Origin: Christensenellaceae bacterium OttesenSCG-928-K19
GTDB taxonomy: Bacteria > Bacillota > Clostridia > Christensenellales > Christensenellaceae
NCBI GenBank assembly: GCA_030266015.1
Contig: JAJDHD010000005.1
Span: 1 to 64,000 of the forward strand
Direction of reading: 5' to 3'
DNA: 64,000 nucleotides
The notes beneath the pieces are model-generated. The model was not told the origin of the DNA and did not search any database. It saw only the letters and a list, made by a program, of their open reading frames with translations. A program made the translations under genes and the position numbers. Below, piece by piece: positions 26,128-34,788 of this stretch; position 1 is the first letter of the stretch; the number at the start of each line of letters is the position of its first letter.

Positions 26128-27492
26128 TCATTTTCCCAAACAAAACTTTTCGAAGATCCTGTCAATAATTTCTTCGCCCACTGTCTTCCCGGTGATTTCC
26201 CCCAAGGCTTGCCATGCTCCGTTCAAATCTATCGTCACGCAATCCATATCCATTCCATTATTCAATGCATCAATCGCATCGGAAATTTGCCCCGCAGCAT
26301 TTCGCACTACCTCGCGATGCCGTGCATTTGTTATTACAAGTCCCTGCTCTATATCGCTGCCAATATTTGCCCGTTCATATAATTTCTCCTTCAGCAACGC
26401 AAGACCCTCGCCCGTCTTTGCCGATACAGAAATGCAATTTTTGACCCCAAACACATCAAAAACCTGCTTTTCTGAGAGGCTCTGAGATAAATCTAATTTG
26501 TTCAGAACGACCAGAACATCGTCTTCGGGTTTTTTGATTTGTCTGAACACAAATTCATCTTCGAGTGAACTTTTCGCTGTCGAATCAAGAACGAAAACAA
26601 CGCATTTTCCATCATTTATCGCTTTTTTGCTGCGTTCTACGCCTTCGCTTTCGATTAAATCGTCTGTTTTTCGTATTCCAGCCGTATCGATCAAGTTAAA
26701 TCGAATTCCTTTGTGCAAGTAAGAATGTTCGATCGTGTCCCTCGTTGTGCCCGGCACATCGGTTACAATTGCCCTGTCCACTCCGGTGAGTGCATTCAGC
26801 AGGGAAGACTTTCCAACATTTGGTTTTCCCGCAATCGTCACATCTAGGCCGTCCTTGATCAGCTTGCCTTTTATGTACGAGGCCTCTATTTCCTCTAACG
26901 TATTTTTTAACACCATCAAATCGGGCAAAACATTTTTTACAACAACAGGTTCAATATCCTCTTCGGGATATTCCACCGCGGCCTCCACCTGTGCCAATAA
27001 ATCCGTCAGCTTATCCTGACAGCGATATGCCTCCCGTTTTAGCTCGCCTTCCATCTGCCGCAAAGATTCCTTTGCGCTCTGCTCACTGGAGGCAGAAATG
27101 AAATCACCCACGGCTTCCGCCTGGCTTAAATCCATCTTACCATTTAAAAAAGCGCGCCGGGTAAACTCGCCCGGCTGCGCCACGCGCGCGCCATTATCCA
27201 ATACCGCGTCTAGCACACAGGACACGCCAACCTGCCCACCATGGCAATGCAGCTCCAACACATCTTCCCCTGTGTAAGAATGTGGCGCCTTAAACAAAAC
27301 CGCATAGCACTGATCCAAAAGGGACGTACCCATTTTAACATCTCCAAAAACCATACGCGCGTGCTCCAGTTTTTGCGATTTGGAAAAAAGCCGCCCAGCA
27401 ATAGCTTCCGCACCCGGCCCGCTTATCCGTATGATTGCAACCCCGCCATCTCCCGGCGGCGTCGCGATTGCCGCAATTGTTTCCCCGTTCAT
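26128..27492 (-). CDS. mnmE: tRNA modification GTPase MnmE
   Basis: 454 residues. An N-terminal tetrahydrofolate-binding domain (IAAIATPPGDGGVAIIRISG), a helical domain, an inserted G domain near residue 220 with GKPNVGKSSLLNAL, DVPGTTRDT, DTAGIR and NKLD motifs, and the C-terminal CLGK signature whose cysteine is conserved. It works with MnmG. A hairpin terminator lies just upstream, between jag and mnmE, so part of its expression may be uncoupled from the yidC-jag transcript. Confidence 0.96.
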   Translation of the reverse strand: MNGETIAAIATPPGDGGVAIIRISGPGAEAIAGRLFSKSQKLEHARMVFGDVKMGTSLLDQCYAVLFKAPHSYTGEDVLELHCHGGQVGVSCVLDAVLDNGARVAQPGEFTRRAFLNGKMDLSQAEAVGDFISASSEQSAKESLRQMEGELKREAYRCQDKLTDLLAQVEAAVEYPEEDIEPVVVKNVLPDLMVLKNTLEEIEASYIKGKLIKDGLDVTIAGKPNVGKSSLLNALTGVDRAIVTDVPGTTRDTIEHSYLHKGIRFNLIDTAGIRKTDDLIESEGVERSKKAINDGKCVVFVLDSTAKSSLEDEFVFRQIKKPEDDVLVVLNKLDLSQSLSEKQVFDVFGVKNCISVSAKTGEGLALLKEKLYERANIGSDIEQGLVITNARHREVVRNAAGQISDAIDALNNGMDMDCVTIDLNGAWQALGEITGKTVGEEIIDRIFEKFCLGK

Positions 27493-27502
27493 TTTATCCC
27501 GT

Positions 27503-27530
27503 AAAAAGAGGGCTTATTTGCTAAGCCCCC
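27503..27530 (-). terminator. terminator between jag and mnmE
   Basis: GGGCTTA (27510-27516) and TAAGCCC (27522-27528) form the stem with a 5-base loop. The T-run is on the minus strand at 27503-27507. Confidence 0.7.
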
Positions 27531-27547
27531 TTGTCCTTCCTGTTACC

Positions 27548-28393
27548 TTACTCAGCATCGTCCGCTGCCCTGTTGTTCCTCTTTTTGCGTATTACCACAT
27601 GCCTATACGGCTCTTCGCCTTCCGAATAGGTCTCTACACGCGGGTTTGACTGCAATGTAGCGTGTAGTATGCGCCTTTCATATGGATTCATCGGCTCCAG
27701 CGACACAGGCTTTCCGTATTTTGTCACGTTATTTGCCAGCCGCTTTGCCAGTTTTTCCAGCGTTACCTCGCGTTTGTTGCGGTAATTTTCAGCATCCAGC
27801 ATCACCTTGCGGTAGCCTTCCTTGCCCCGGTTTATTACAAGACCGGTCAAATATTGCAATGCATCCAGCGTATCCCCACGCCGCCCAATGAGCACAGCGG
27901 TGTCTTTGCCTTCAATTACAATCTTTACCTTGTCGTCCTCATTTGCTGTCGTTACACTGTTTGCGTCTATGCCCATCTTTTGAAACAGCTCATTCAAAAA
28001 CAACTCGGCATCACTCTCGCCGACTGATACAGCCTTTTCCACAGGCTCGCTCCGTACAAATTCATGATCTCGGTGATCCCGGTCACGGTCACGCCGTGCA
28101 CCACCGTTTTTATTGCCGCGCCTGCGGTTATCTCTATCCCTGTCTCTCTCCCGGCTGCCCCCGCGCTCCCTTTGCTCAGCCTCTGCCTGGGCAACTGCCG
28201 CCGCTTCTGCTTTTATGCTTTCCTCATCTTTTTTTGTAAGACGCACCGACGCGTTTTTCCCTATCCCAAAAAGGCCCTTGCTTCCCTCATGCAAAATCTC
28301 AATATGCACTTCGTCTATGCCAAGACCCATTTCATTCAATCCGTTAAATATAGCTTCATCAACTGTCTTGCCTTTTGCTTCAATACTTTCCAC
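27548..28393 (-). CDS. jag: SpoIIIJ-associated RNA-binding protein Jag (KhpB)
   Basis: 281 residues. A Jag-N domain (residues 1-50, MESIEAKGKTVDEAIFNGL and KGLFGIGKNASVRL) is followed by a highly charged Arg-Asp-rich linker (about 72-110, with repeats such as RERDRDRD). Then come a KH domain (VIEGKDTAVLIGRRGDTLDAL) and an R3H domain (LEPMNPYERRILHATLQ). KhpB binds RNA with KhpA and influences cell division and envelope genes. The start is GTG at 28393 after GGAGGAGG. The long basic-acidic linker is unusual in length and composition and is probably disordered. Confidence 0.94.
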   Translation of the reverse strand: MESIEAKGKTVDEAIFNGLNEMGLGIDEVHIEILHEGSKGLFGIGKNASVRLTKKDEESIKAEAAAVAQAEAEQRERGGSRERDRDRDNRRRGNKNGGARRDRDRDHRDHEFVRSEPVEKAVSVGESDAELFLNELFQKMGIDANSVTTANEDDKVKIVIEGKDTAVLIGRRGDTLDALQYLTGLVINRGKEGYRKVMLDAENYRNKREVTLEKLAKRLANNVTKYGKPVSLEPMNPYERRILHATLQSNPRVETYSEGEEPYRHVVIRKKRNNRAADDAE

Positions 28394-28444
28394 GTTAAAA
28401 ACCTCCTCCGGGCATTAAGCAACACCCTGCGGGATTGCCGCGAT

Positions 28445-29446
28445 TTATGAAATAATGATTTCTTTTTCTTTCTTTCGTTTTTCGTCTTGTTTTTTCCGCA
28501 CCAGGTCAACCACCCTGCCCTGCAGGAACGCATACAGGCTGGACACAAACCAATAAAGCGCAAACGCCGCGTTTGACTGGATACAAATATAAATGGAGAA
28601 TATAGGCATGACCCACATCATCACTTTTTGCGAACATCCCTGTGCCTGCTGCTGCTCGGCAGACTGATCGTCCGCAGTGACTGGCATCATGGGGTTTCCC
28701 CCCATCGCGTTGGCTGATTGTGGCGAGAACTTTTGCTGCAGGAACAACGCCGCGCCAGATAACGCCGGTAGGATATACCACCCGTTATTAACCCCTTCCA
28801 CGCCGTTTGCAACTATGATGCCGGATGTAAGGGAACTATAGGCCTCGGCCCCCACCGTTACCACATTATCCGCATAGATTAATATGCCCTGCGACTTCAT
28901 CATCATCAGCGCCTGTGCGGAAATATTGGAAGAATATTGCTGCACAAACGATAGGAAATTTGCCGCGTCTGGAAAGATTGGCGCATGCCCAGCATCTGGT
29001 TGCCAGAAGTTATTGATCCATGCAAAAGAGGGGAGCGCCACCGTATCCGCGCCATACTCGGCCGCATCCAGCAATACACCCACAGTTTGCTCTGCCGCAA
29101 GCAGGCGCATTGCACCGAAAAACGCAAAAAGGATGGGAAGCTGAATGATCATGGGAATACAACCTGCCATGGGACGCACGCCACGTTTTCTATAAAGCTC
29201 TTGCTGCTTACGCTGCAACTGCTGCGGATTGTTTGCATATCTTTTTTTCAGCGAATTAATTTCTGGCCCCAGCTCGCTCATCCTTCGCTGGTTGTTCTTT
29301 TGCCGAAGATCAAGCGGCAAAAGCGCAAGGCGAATTAATATGGTGAGTACGATAATGGCGACCGGGTAGCTGGAAAAAAGAAACTCCAGCCCTTTTAAAC
29401 ACCAATAAAAAAAATCTGCAATAAAGTTATTGTATAAAAACTCCAA
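28445..29446 (-). CDS. yidC: membrane protein insertase YidC (OxaA/SpoIIIJ)
   Basis: 333 residues. The conserved core is present: PVAIIVLTILIRLALLPLDL with the key arginine in the groove, the coiled cytoplasmic hairpin RKQQELYRKRGVRPMAGC, and the late helices ending at WVSSLYAFLQG... and a basic tail (RKKQDEKRKKEKE). It has a Gram-positive single-domain layout but an enlarged extracellular segment between the second and third helices. It inserts membrane proteins alone or with SecYEG. The start is TTG at 29446 with GGAGG 8 bases before it. No lipoprotein cysteine is seen. Confidence 0.94.
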   Translation of the reverse strand: MEFLYNNFIADFFYWCLKGLEFLFSSYPVAIIVLTILIRLALLPLDLRQKNNQRRMSELGPEINSLKKRYANNPQQLQRKQQELYRKRGVRPMAGCIPMIIQLPILFAFFGAMRLLAAEQTVGVLLDAAEYGADTVALPSFAWINNFWQPDAGHAPIFPDAANFLSFVQQYSSNISAQALMMMKSQGILIYADNVVTVGAEAYSSLTSGIIVANGVEGVNNGWYILPALSGAALFLQQKFSPQSANAMGGNPMMPVTADDQSAEQQQAQGCSQKVMMWVMPIFSIYICIQSNAAFALYWFVSSLYAFLQGRVVDLVRKKQDEKRKKEKEIIIS

Positions 29447-29488
29447 ACGTTATATCCTCCGAAATCCGGCTACAGCGGTGCCGCGCAC

Positions 29489-29698
29489 TTACGGAACGGG
29501 ATCATAGCCCCCCGGGAAAAACGGGTTGCACCGAAGCACCCTTTTTAGCGCCATAAAACCGCCCTTTAACACACCATACTTTGTCACCGCCTGCTTGGCA
29601 TATGCCGAACAGGTTGGCGTATATCTGCAACAAGGCCGAAAATAGGGAGAAATTGCTTTTTGGTAAAAATTGATTATTGCAAGCGCAACGGTTTTCAA
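29489..29698 (-). CDS. yidD: membrane protein insertion efficiency factor YidD
   Basis: 69 residues. The family signature is complete: FYQKAISPYFRPCCRYTPTC, SAYAKQAVTKYG, then RVLRCNPFFPGGYDPVP. It assists YidC-dependent insertion at the inner membrane face. The TTG start overlaps the rnpA stop (TTGA), so translation is coupled to rnpA. Confidence 0.95.
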   Translation of the reverse strand: MKTVALAIINFYQKAISPYFRPCCRYTPTCSAYAKQAVTKYGVLKGGFMALKRVLRCNPFFPGGYDPVP

Positions 29699-30036
29699 TT
29701 CAAAACACCCGCTTTTTTCAGCGCACGCTCCATTGTTTTCAAAAGCGCCGCATACTCTGCGTCTGCAGCGCCCACGCGTGCCACAAAGACAATACTATAA
29801 TTCCCCGCGATTCCAGGTAGAAATGCCCGAAATGCTTCCTTCAACCTTCTTCTGACTTTGTTTCTTTTTACGCTGTTCCCCACTTTTTTGCTAACCGAAA
29901 ACCCGGCGCGAGCGCCGCCATAACGGCTTTTTGCAAAAATAAAAGTAAAATACTTTGTGTGAACAGCCTTTCCGCGCCTGTACACAAAGCTGAATTCCCT
30001 GTTTTTTTTCAGGGTTTCCAGCTTTACCGCGCCCAA
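29695..30036 (-). CDS. rnpA: ribonuclease P protein component
   Basis: 113 residues. It carries the RNase P protein motif FSVSKKVGNSVKRNKVRRRLKEAF and the N-terminal LETLKKNREFSFVYRRGK. It binds the catalytic RNA (not in the window) for tRNA 5' maturation. The start is set at TTG 30036: GGGGAG lies 7 bases upstream and the length then matches the family. No ATG gives a sensible N-terminus, and longer readings would run into rpmH. It is 16 bases after the rpmH stop. Confidence 0.93.
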   Translation of the reverse strand: MGAVKLETLKKNREFSFVYRRGKAVHTKYFTFIFAKSRYGGARAGFSVSKKVGNSVKRNKVRRRLKEAFRAFLPGIAGNYSIVFVARVGAADAEYAALLKTMERALKKAGVLN

Positions 30037-30052
30037 AAAACGACTCCCCGGC

Positions 30053-30187
30053 CTATGCCGAAATCCGTTTTCTGCCCTTTGCACGCCTGCGGCGAAGCAC
30101 ATTCCTGCCCGCTTTTGTGCTCATTCTCTTCATAAAACCGTGTGTACGGTTTCTAACCCGCTTTTTGGGTTGATACGTCATTTTCAT
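30053..30187 (-). CDS. rpmH: 50S ribosomal protein L34
   Basis: 44 residues: [20 protein letters not shown], continuing with the usual [18 protein letters not shown] and ending RKRISA. This is the canonical small L34 protein, very rich in Arg and Lys. GGAGG lies 12 bases before the first ATG. A second ATG two codons later is possible. It is the first gene of the rpmH-rnpA-yidD-yidC-jag unit. Confidence 0.97.
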   Translation of the reverse strand: MKMTYQPKKRVRNRTHGFMKRMSTKAGRNVLRRRRAKGRKRISA

Positions 30188-30237
30188 AACCAGTTCATTC
30201 CTCCGTTCAACATAATAACGATAAAAACACGTCTATC

Positions 30238-30266
30238 ATTATATATTTTTCCATGTCCAGTGTCAA
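30238..30266 (-). promoter_or_regulatory. rpmH operon promoter, perfect consensus
   Basis: On the minus strand TTGACA (30261-30266), exactly 17 bases, then TATAAT (30238-30243). The leader to the rpmH ATG is about 44 bases. A perfect consensus fits the high demand for a ribosomal protein. Confidence 0.92.
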
Positions 30267-30297
30267 CAAAAGTTTCGCCTGCTTTGCATCTTTCCGG

Positions 30298-31437
30298 CTA
30301 TTCTTGCCCACCTTGTGGATCATTCCCTTTTTGAGTATCGGTCGGTTGGTCGCCCTGCTGCTGGTTTTGGGGTTGCGCTCCATATTGTTGCGGACTATTG
30401 TTATATTGCTGTGGGTTTTGCCCTCCTAATGGAGCCTGTTGTCCATTCTGCTGCTGCGGAACACCATATTGCGGGGGCTGGCCATGCGGCGGGTTTTGCT
30501 GCTGTGGTTGCCCATATTGCGGCGGTTGCTGTGCGTATGTATTCTGATTGTAATAGTTTTGGGGAGGATAAGCCGGCCCAAAATCTTGCGGGGTTACCGC
30601 GCCGCGGCGCAACGCATCATCTTTTATTTCCACATAAAGGCCCGCCATTGTAGTTGAAATATACGGCCCAAGGAAAAGTGCAAGGTATGCATACATCACA
30701 ATTATACCAACAAAGCTCATCACTTGCCCTAGAATAAATTCGCTTCCAGCATATCCGGCATAAGAATACACATTTGAAAACAAATTGAACTGAACCGTTG
30801 AATACCCCATCACCATGTTCGGGATATTAAATGCAACTATGATAGCAACCGCAATCGCAGCCCAGCCAATAAAAGAGAGTCCTGCCACAAACACTTTGCC
30901 CTTATTGCCATGCATCATACGCTTAGAAAGGTCTAACGCCCTTGTGGCAGGTACATCTGGGCAATCCGCCAAAATATATAATGTACAAAAATAAGAGAAT
31001 GATTTTATAATCAGGGGAATTAGTAGCGCATAAGAACAAATAATCGCCACTGCTCCCGCCATATAAACGCCACTGCCCAGCCATGCATTTATGCTGACTA
31101 TAGCAGCAATTACAGCAAACGGTATGATAAAAATCAAAGCCCAGAGAAACAGCCACAGGCTCATCCACAAAGTACCCCCCAATACGCGCCCATAGCGGTT
31201 AAAGGGCCAGAACACCATAGAGAGCGTTGCCTGTTGCCCACGATAACGGTTTACAAAATAACCGTTGTTGCCCACCGTGATAATTGTAATAATGAAAAGA
31301 GCGATAAACGCCCCCGCAATGGGAACATTCGCCAAAAGCCCTATCAATAGTACCAGTATATACACGCCAATCGTCGGCCAATAATTTTGCTTCACATTCT
31401 GCCATGCCTGCCGCTTTATTTCCACCCTGCTTTTCAT
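30298..31437 (-). CDS. DUF975 membrane protein with glutamine-rich tail
   Basis: 379 residues. Residues 1-280 carry about six hydrophobic segments and the DUF975 features: an N-terminal RVEIKRQAWQNVKQNYW, a cytoplasmic loop with ALDLSKRMMHGNKGKVF, and LSFIGW. Residues about 289-379 form a low-complexity tail rich in Gln, Pro, Asn, Tyr and Gly (short units such as QPPQYGQPQQQ), which should be disordered in the cytoplasm. The family role is unknown; Gram-positive members are numerous. The gene lies between rpmH and the origin, where dnaA and rpmH are usually direct neighbours. Confidence 0.83.
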   Translation of the reverse strand: MKSRVEIKRQAWQNVKQNYWPTIGVYILVLLIGLLANVPIAGAFIALFIITIITVGNNGYFVNRYRGQQATLSMVFWPFNRYGRVLGGTLWMSLWLFLWALIFIIPFAVIAAIVSINAWLGSGVYMAGAVAIICSYALLIPLIIKSFSYFCTLYILADCPDVPATRALDLSKRMMHGNKGKVFVAGLSFIGWAAIAVAIIVAFNIPNMVMGYSTVQFNLFSNVYSYAGYAGSEFILGQVMSFVGIIVMYAYLALFLGPYISTTMAGLYVEIKDDALRRGAVTPQDFGPAYPPQNYYNQNTYAQQPPQYGQPQQQNPPHGQPPQYGVPQQQNGQQAPLGGQNPQQYNNSPQQYGAQPQNQQQGDQPTDTQKGNDPQGGQE

Positions 31438-31909
31438 ATCCGTTCCTCCCGGTTTTTATACAACGCCATTGCTTTTCATCATACTTTAATTTGCCTTTCT
31501 TTTCAACTCAAGTATTCTTTAATATACATATCAATGGCCTCTTCTCAATTTATAAATATCTAAAAAATCAAACTGCGTTCAAACGACTTATCCACATACC
31601 ATTGCAAAGCTGTGCAGTAAAAAATATTGGGAAGGATGAAGATTCCTATTGCCCCAAAACAGTTGTTTGTGTTATGATAGCAGTACGCGAAACCCGCTAT
31701 TTCATGCGGTTTTTGAAGGGTTATGTGGATAACTTTGTGGATAATATTATTGTATTTTTAATAATCCGCCTATAACGGGGCGCTGGTAATGTGTACCAGG
31801 TTATCCACATGGATGTGTACAACTAGTATAGCTTTTACACATATACTATATACAGAAAAACAACCGGATCAATTTTTTAAATTATTACCGGACAAGAGGT
31901 ATTTATTCT
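31438..31909. other. origin region upstream of dnaA (oriC)
   Basis: 472 bases without a gene. Four exact DnaA boxes (TTATCCACA): 31588-31596 (+), 31724-31732 (-), 31736-31744 (-) and 31801-31809 (+); a near match TTTTACACA is at 31833-31841. The two minus-strand boxes start 12 bases apart and border the AT-rich stretch 31741-31772. This is the incC-like half of a bipartite origin and also holds the dnaA promoter. Confidence 0.88.
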
Positions 31910-33304
31910 ATGAGCGCTTTTACTATTTTGTGGGAAAAATCTTTGAATTACCTGGAAGAAGATCTTTCCCTTACCCAGTTTGTCTGGGTAAAAGACTTAA
32001 AGCCCGCCTATGCGGAAGAGGATGTCTATTATTTTGAAGTTCCCAGCCCCATGCATAAAAATATCATAACAGAAAAATATCTTGATAAAATAACACAAAC
32101 CATAAGGTCTTCCTATGAAGAACTCTATGGTACGGAAAATGACAGTTTTGAGCTTGCTTTTGTTACACCCCAGGAATTGCACGAGCTGCACCATATGGAC
32201 GAAGAAACCTTAACCATACCGGACACTGCACCCGCCCGGTCTAACCTAAACCCAAACCATACATTTGATACCTTTGTGGTAGGTGAGTCTAATAAATTTG
32301 CAAACGCGGCGGCACATGCGGTAGCCGCATCACCCGGGCAAGCATATAACCCACTGTTCCTCTATGGCGGTGTTGGCCTTGGCAAAACCCATCTTATGCA
32401 GGCCATCGGCAACCGCATATTACAGGATAATCCTTCCAGTAATATTGTTTATGTTACAAGCGAAACCTTTACAAACGAGCTGATTGACATGATACAGCGC
32501 ACCAATAATAACGCAAACATAGACATGCGCGAGCAATTTCGTAACAAATACCGCAAAGTTGATGTGCTGATGATTGACGATATTCAGTTTATCGCGGGAA
32601 AAACCTCTTCCCAAGAAGAATTTTTCCACACATTCAACGCGCTGCACGAAATTAATAAACAGATTATTATTACCTCTGACCGACCGCCGGCAGAAATTGA
32701 AAAGCTGGAGGAACGGATGCGTTCCCGCTTTGAATGGGGATTAATTGCTGATATTAAAACACCGGATTATGAAACACGCGTGGCTATATTAAGGAAAAAA
32801 GCACAGGTGATGCGGCAAAAGGATATGCTTCCAATAAAAGATGAAGTTTTCCATTATATAGCAGAGCAAAAAAACACTAACATCCGTACTTTAGAAGGCG
32901 CATTGCAACGTGTTATGATGTATGCAGAGCTGCACAAAGACCCCTCCCTGCCACTTGAAATTGATTTAAAGATGGCAATTGATGCGTTGGATGGATATTT
33001 TCCCCCGCCTCATAAAAAAATTAATCCAAAGCTTGTAGCGGATGCCGTTTGCAGTTATTATGGTATTACGGAAGAAGATATCCGCGGGCAAAAGAAAAAC
33101 CGGGATATTGCCCTGCCAAGGCAAATTGCTATGTATATCCTGCGGGATGTTACAGATATTTCTTATGCAAAGATTGCAGAATTTTTTGGTAAAAAGGACC
33201 ATACAACCATTATGCACGCGGAGAAAAAAATAAAAGGGGATATAAAGAAGGATCCCTCAATGAAAAAAGAGGTTGAGGATATTATTGCGAAAATAAAAGG
33301 ATAA
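31910..33304 (+). CDS. dnaA: replication initiator DnaA
   Basis: 464 residues. Domain I is at residues 1-85 and a short linker follows. The AAA+ domain begins at FDTFVVGESNKFA, with Walker A GGVGLGKTHL near residue 152 and Walker B VLMIDDIQFI. Domain IV has the DnaA-box-binding signature DHTTIMHAEKKI. It opens the origin in its ATP form. ATG 31910 follows AAGAGGT. Exact or near DnaA boxes lie on both sides of the gene, so autoregulation is expected. Confidence 0.98.
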   Translation: MSAFTILWEKSLNYLEEDLSLTQFVWVKDLKPAYAEEDVYYFEVPSPMHKNIITEKYLDKITQTIRSSYEELYGTENDSFELAFVTPQELHELHHMDEETLTIPDTAPARSNLNPNHTFDTFVVGESNKFANAAAHAVAASPGQAYNPLFLYGGVGLGKTHLMQAIGNRILQDNPSSNIVYVTSETFTNELIDMIQRTNNNANIDMREQFRNKYRKVDVLMIDDIQFIAGKTSSQEEFFHTFNALHEINKQIIITSDRPPAEIEKLEERMRSRFEWGLIADIKTPDYETRVAILRKKAQVMRQKDMLPIKDEVFHYIAEQKNTNIRTLEGALQRVMMYAELHKDPSLPLEIDLKMAIDALDGYFPPPHKKINPKLVADAVCSYYGITEEDIRGQKKNRDIALPRQIAMYILRDVTDISYAKIAEFFGKKDHTTIMHAEKKIKGDIKKDPSMKKEVEDIIAKIKG

Positions 33305-33538
33305 CCTGTGTATAACATAAGAATAACTTTTTTCATCAAAAAGGTATATATTATTTCTATACACAGGGTATAAAAAAATTATCCCTCAAAAAATGTCCTT
33401 TTATACAAAAGTTATACTAAAAGATGGGAGCCAGAAAATCCCTATATCAAGCATTAAAATAAAGTTATACACAACATTCGCATAGCCTATTATTACGACG
33501 AATGCTCAATATAAGATAGATAATTGGAGGAGTAAAAC
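33305..33538. other. dnaA-dnaN intergenic region, second half of oriC
   Basis: 234 AT-rich bases. Exact boxes of the TTATACACA type: 33307-33315 (-) and 33465-33473 (+). One-mismatch boxes are at 33357-33365 and 33401-33409. As in Bacillus, where the unwinding element lies between dnaA and dnaN, the stretch 33316-33360 is a good candidate for DNA opening. Confidence 0.78.
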
Positions 33539-34633
33539 ATGCAATTCACATGTGCAAAGTCAGATTTAATCCAAGCGGTAGGTATAGTCGCAAGGGCTGC
33601 TTCTAAAATGCAGAAAACCATACTGGAATGTATTTTGTTTACCTGTACAAAAGATACTGTTATGCTGAAGGCGACAGATATAGCAATATCCATAAAAACG
33701 GAAATGAGTGCCCAGGTTGGGGAAGAAGGACAGGCGGCCATTCCATCCAAGGTGTTACACGAAATGATAAGCCGCTTTCCAGAGAGCGACGTGACATTTG
33801 AAAGTGTGGGCGATAATACAGTTGAGATTAGCTGTATGAACACAAAAGTGAATTTGCAGCAAATGAATCCGGATGAGTTTCCGGCATTTCCAGAGATTGA
33901 CCAGCAAATGCAAATTAAAATACAGCAGAATACCCTGCGCAGCATGATAAACCAGACGATTTTTGCGGTGGCTGTGCTGGAGGAAAAACCCATTCTTACG
34001 GGATTACTGTTTGATATAGAAAAAGATAGACTTACTGTGGTTGCGCTTGATGGATACCGTATGGCAGTGCGTAAAGAAACCGTGATATCAGATATAACCC
34101 AATCCTGCGTTATTCCTTCGCGTACAATGAGGGAGGTATCCCGGATTATAGAGGATACAGAAGAAAACATTAAGTTTTCTGTAAGTGGTAATATGGCACT
34201 TTTTGAAGCAAACAATACACAGATATATACACGGCTTTTGGAAGGTGAATTTGTGAATTATAAAAATTTGCTACCAAAGGAATGCGCCACAAACCTGCGT
34301 GTGGAAACAGATATGCTGAAGGAAGGTATTGAGAGGGCCTCTATCCTTGCGCGGGAAACAAACAATGTAATTAAATTTATTGTGGAAGAAAAAACACTTG
34401 AGGTTACCTCTAATTCCGAAATGGGTAAAATGGATGAAAAAATACCCGTGATTACTGAGGGCAACAATTTAAAGATTGCGTTTAATGCGAAATATGTGCT
34501 GGATGTATTAAAAGCAGTGGAAGAAACAGAAGTGGATATGCGCTTTAATACAGCGGTGAGCCCGTGTGTAGTGCGTAACGAAGGATCGGATAAATTTGAA
34601 TATCTTATTTTGCCTGTGCAAATGAGAGAATAA
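33539..34633 (+). CDS. dnaN: DNA polymerase III beta subunit (sliding clamp)
   Basis: 364 residues, the three-fold repeated clamp: residues about 1-118, 128-243 and 246-364. The middle domain begins at IQQNTLRSMINQTIFAV with KPILTGLLFDIEKDRLTVVALDGYRMAVRK, and the C-terminus YLILPVQMRE is the family end (usually YL.MPMR). It is the ring that tethers the replicase. ATG 33539 follows TTGGAGGAG. Confidence 0.98.
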   Translation: MQFTCAKSDLIQAVGIVARAASKMQKTILECILFTCTKDTVMLKATDIAISIKTEMSAQVGEEGQAAIPSKVLHEMISRFPESDVTFESVGDNTVEISCMNTKVNLQQMNPDEFPAFPEIDQQMQIKIQQNTLRSMINQTIFAVAVLEEKPILTGLLFDIEKDRLTVVALDGYRMAVRKETVISDITQSCVIPSRTMREVSRIIEDTEENIKFSVSGNMALFEANNTQIYTRLLEGEFVNYKNLLPKECATNLRVETDMLKEGIERASILARETNNVIKFIVEEKTLEVTSNSEMGKMDEKIPVITEGNNLKIAFNAKYVLDVLKAVEETEVDMRFNTAVSPCVVRNEGSDKFEYLILPVQMRE

Positions 34634-34661
34634 AGCCAGGAGAATGTCAAAGAGAAAGTAT

Positions 34662-34716
34662 AAGCGGGTTTTTGTGTTTTCCGTATAAAGGGAAGCCGCC
34701 AAAGGCCCGCTTTTAT
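34662..34716 (+). terminator. hairpin with T-run between dnaN and recF
   Basis: AAGCGGG (34662-34668) and CCCGCTT (34706-34712) close a 37-base loop containing a weak TTTTCC/GGAA inner pair; TTTT follows. It may be a terminator or attenuator uncoupling recF from dnaN. Confidence 0.5.
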
Positions 34717-34788
34717 GTTACAATAAAACTAGTAGTTGAGTGAAAAAATAAAGATAATAAGCTTTATTTATGGATTTTTGGAGAGAAT

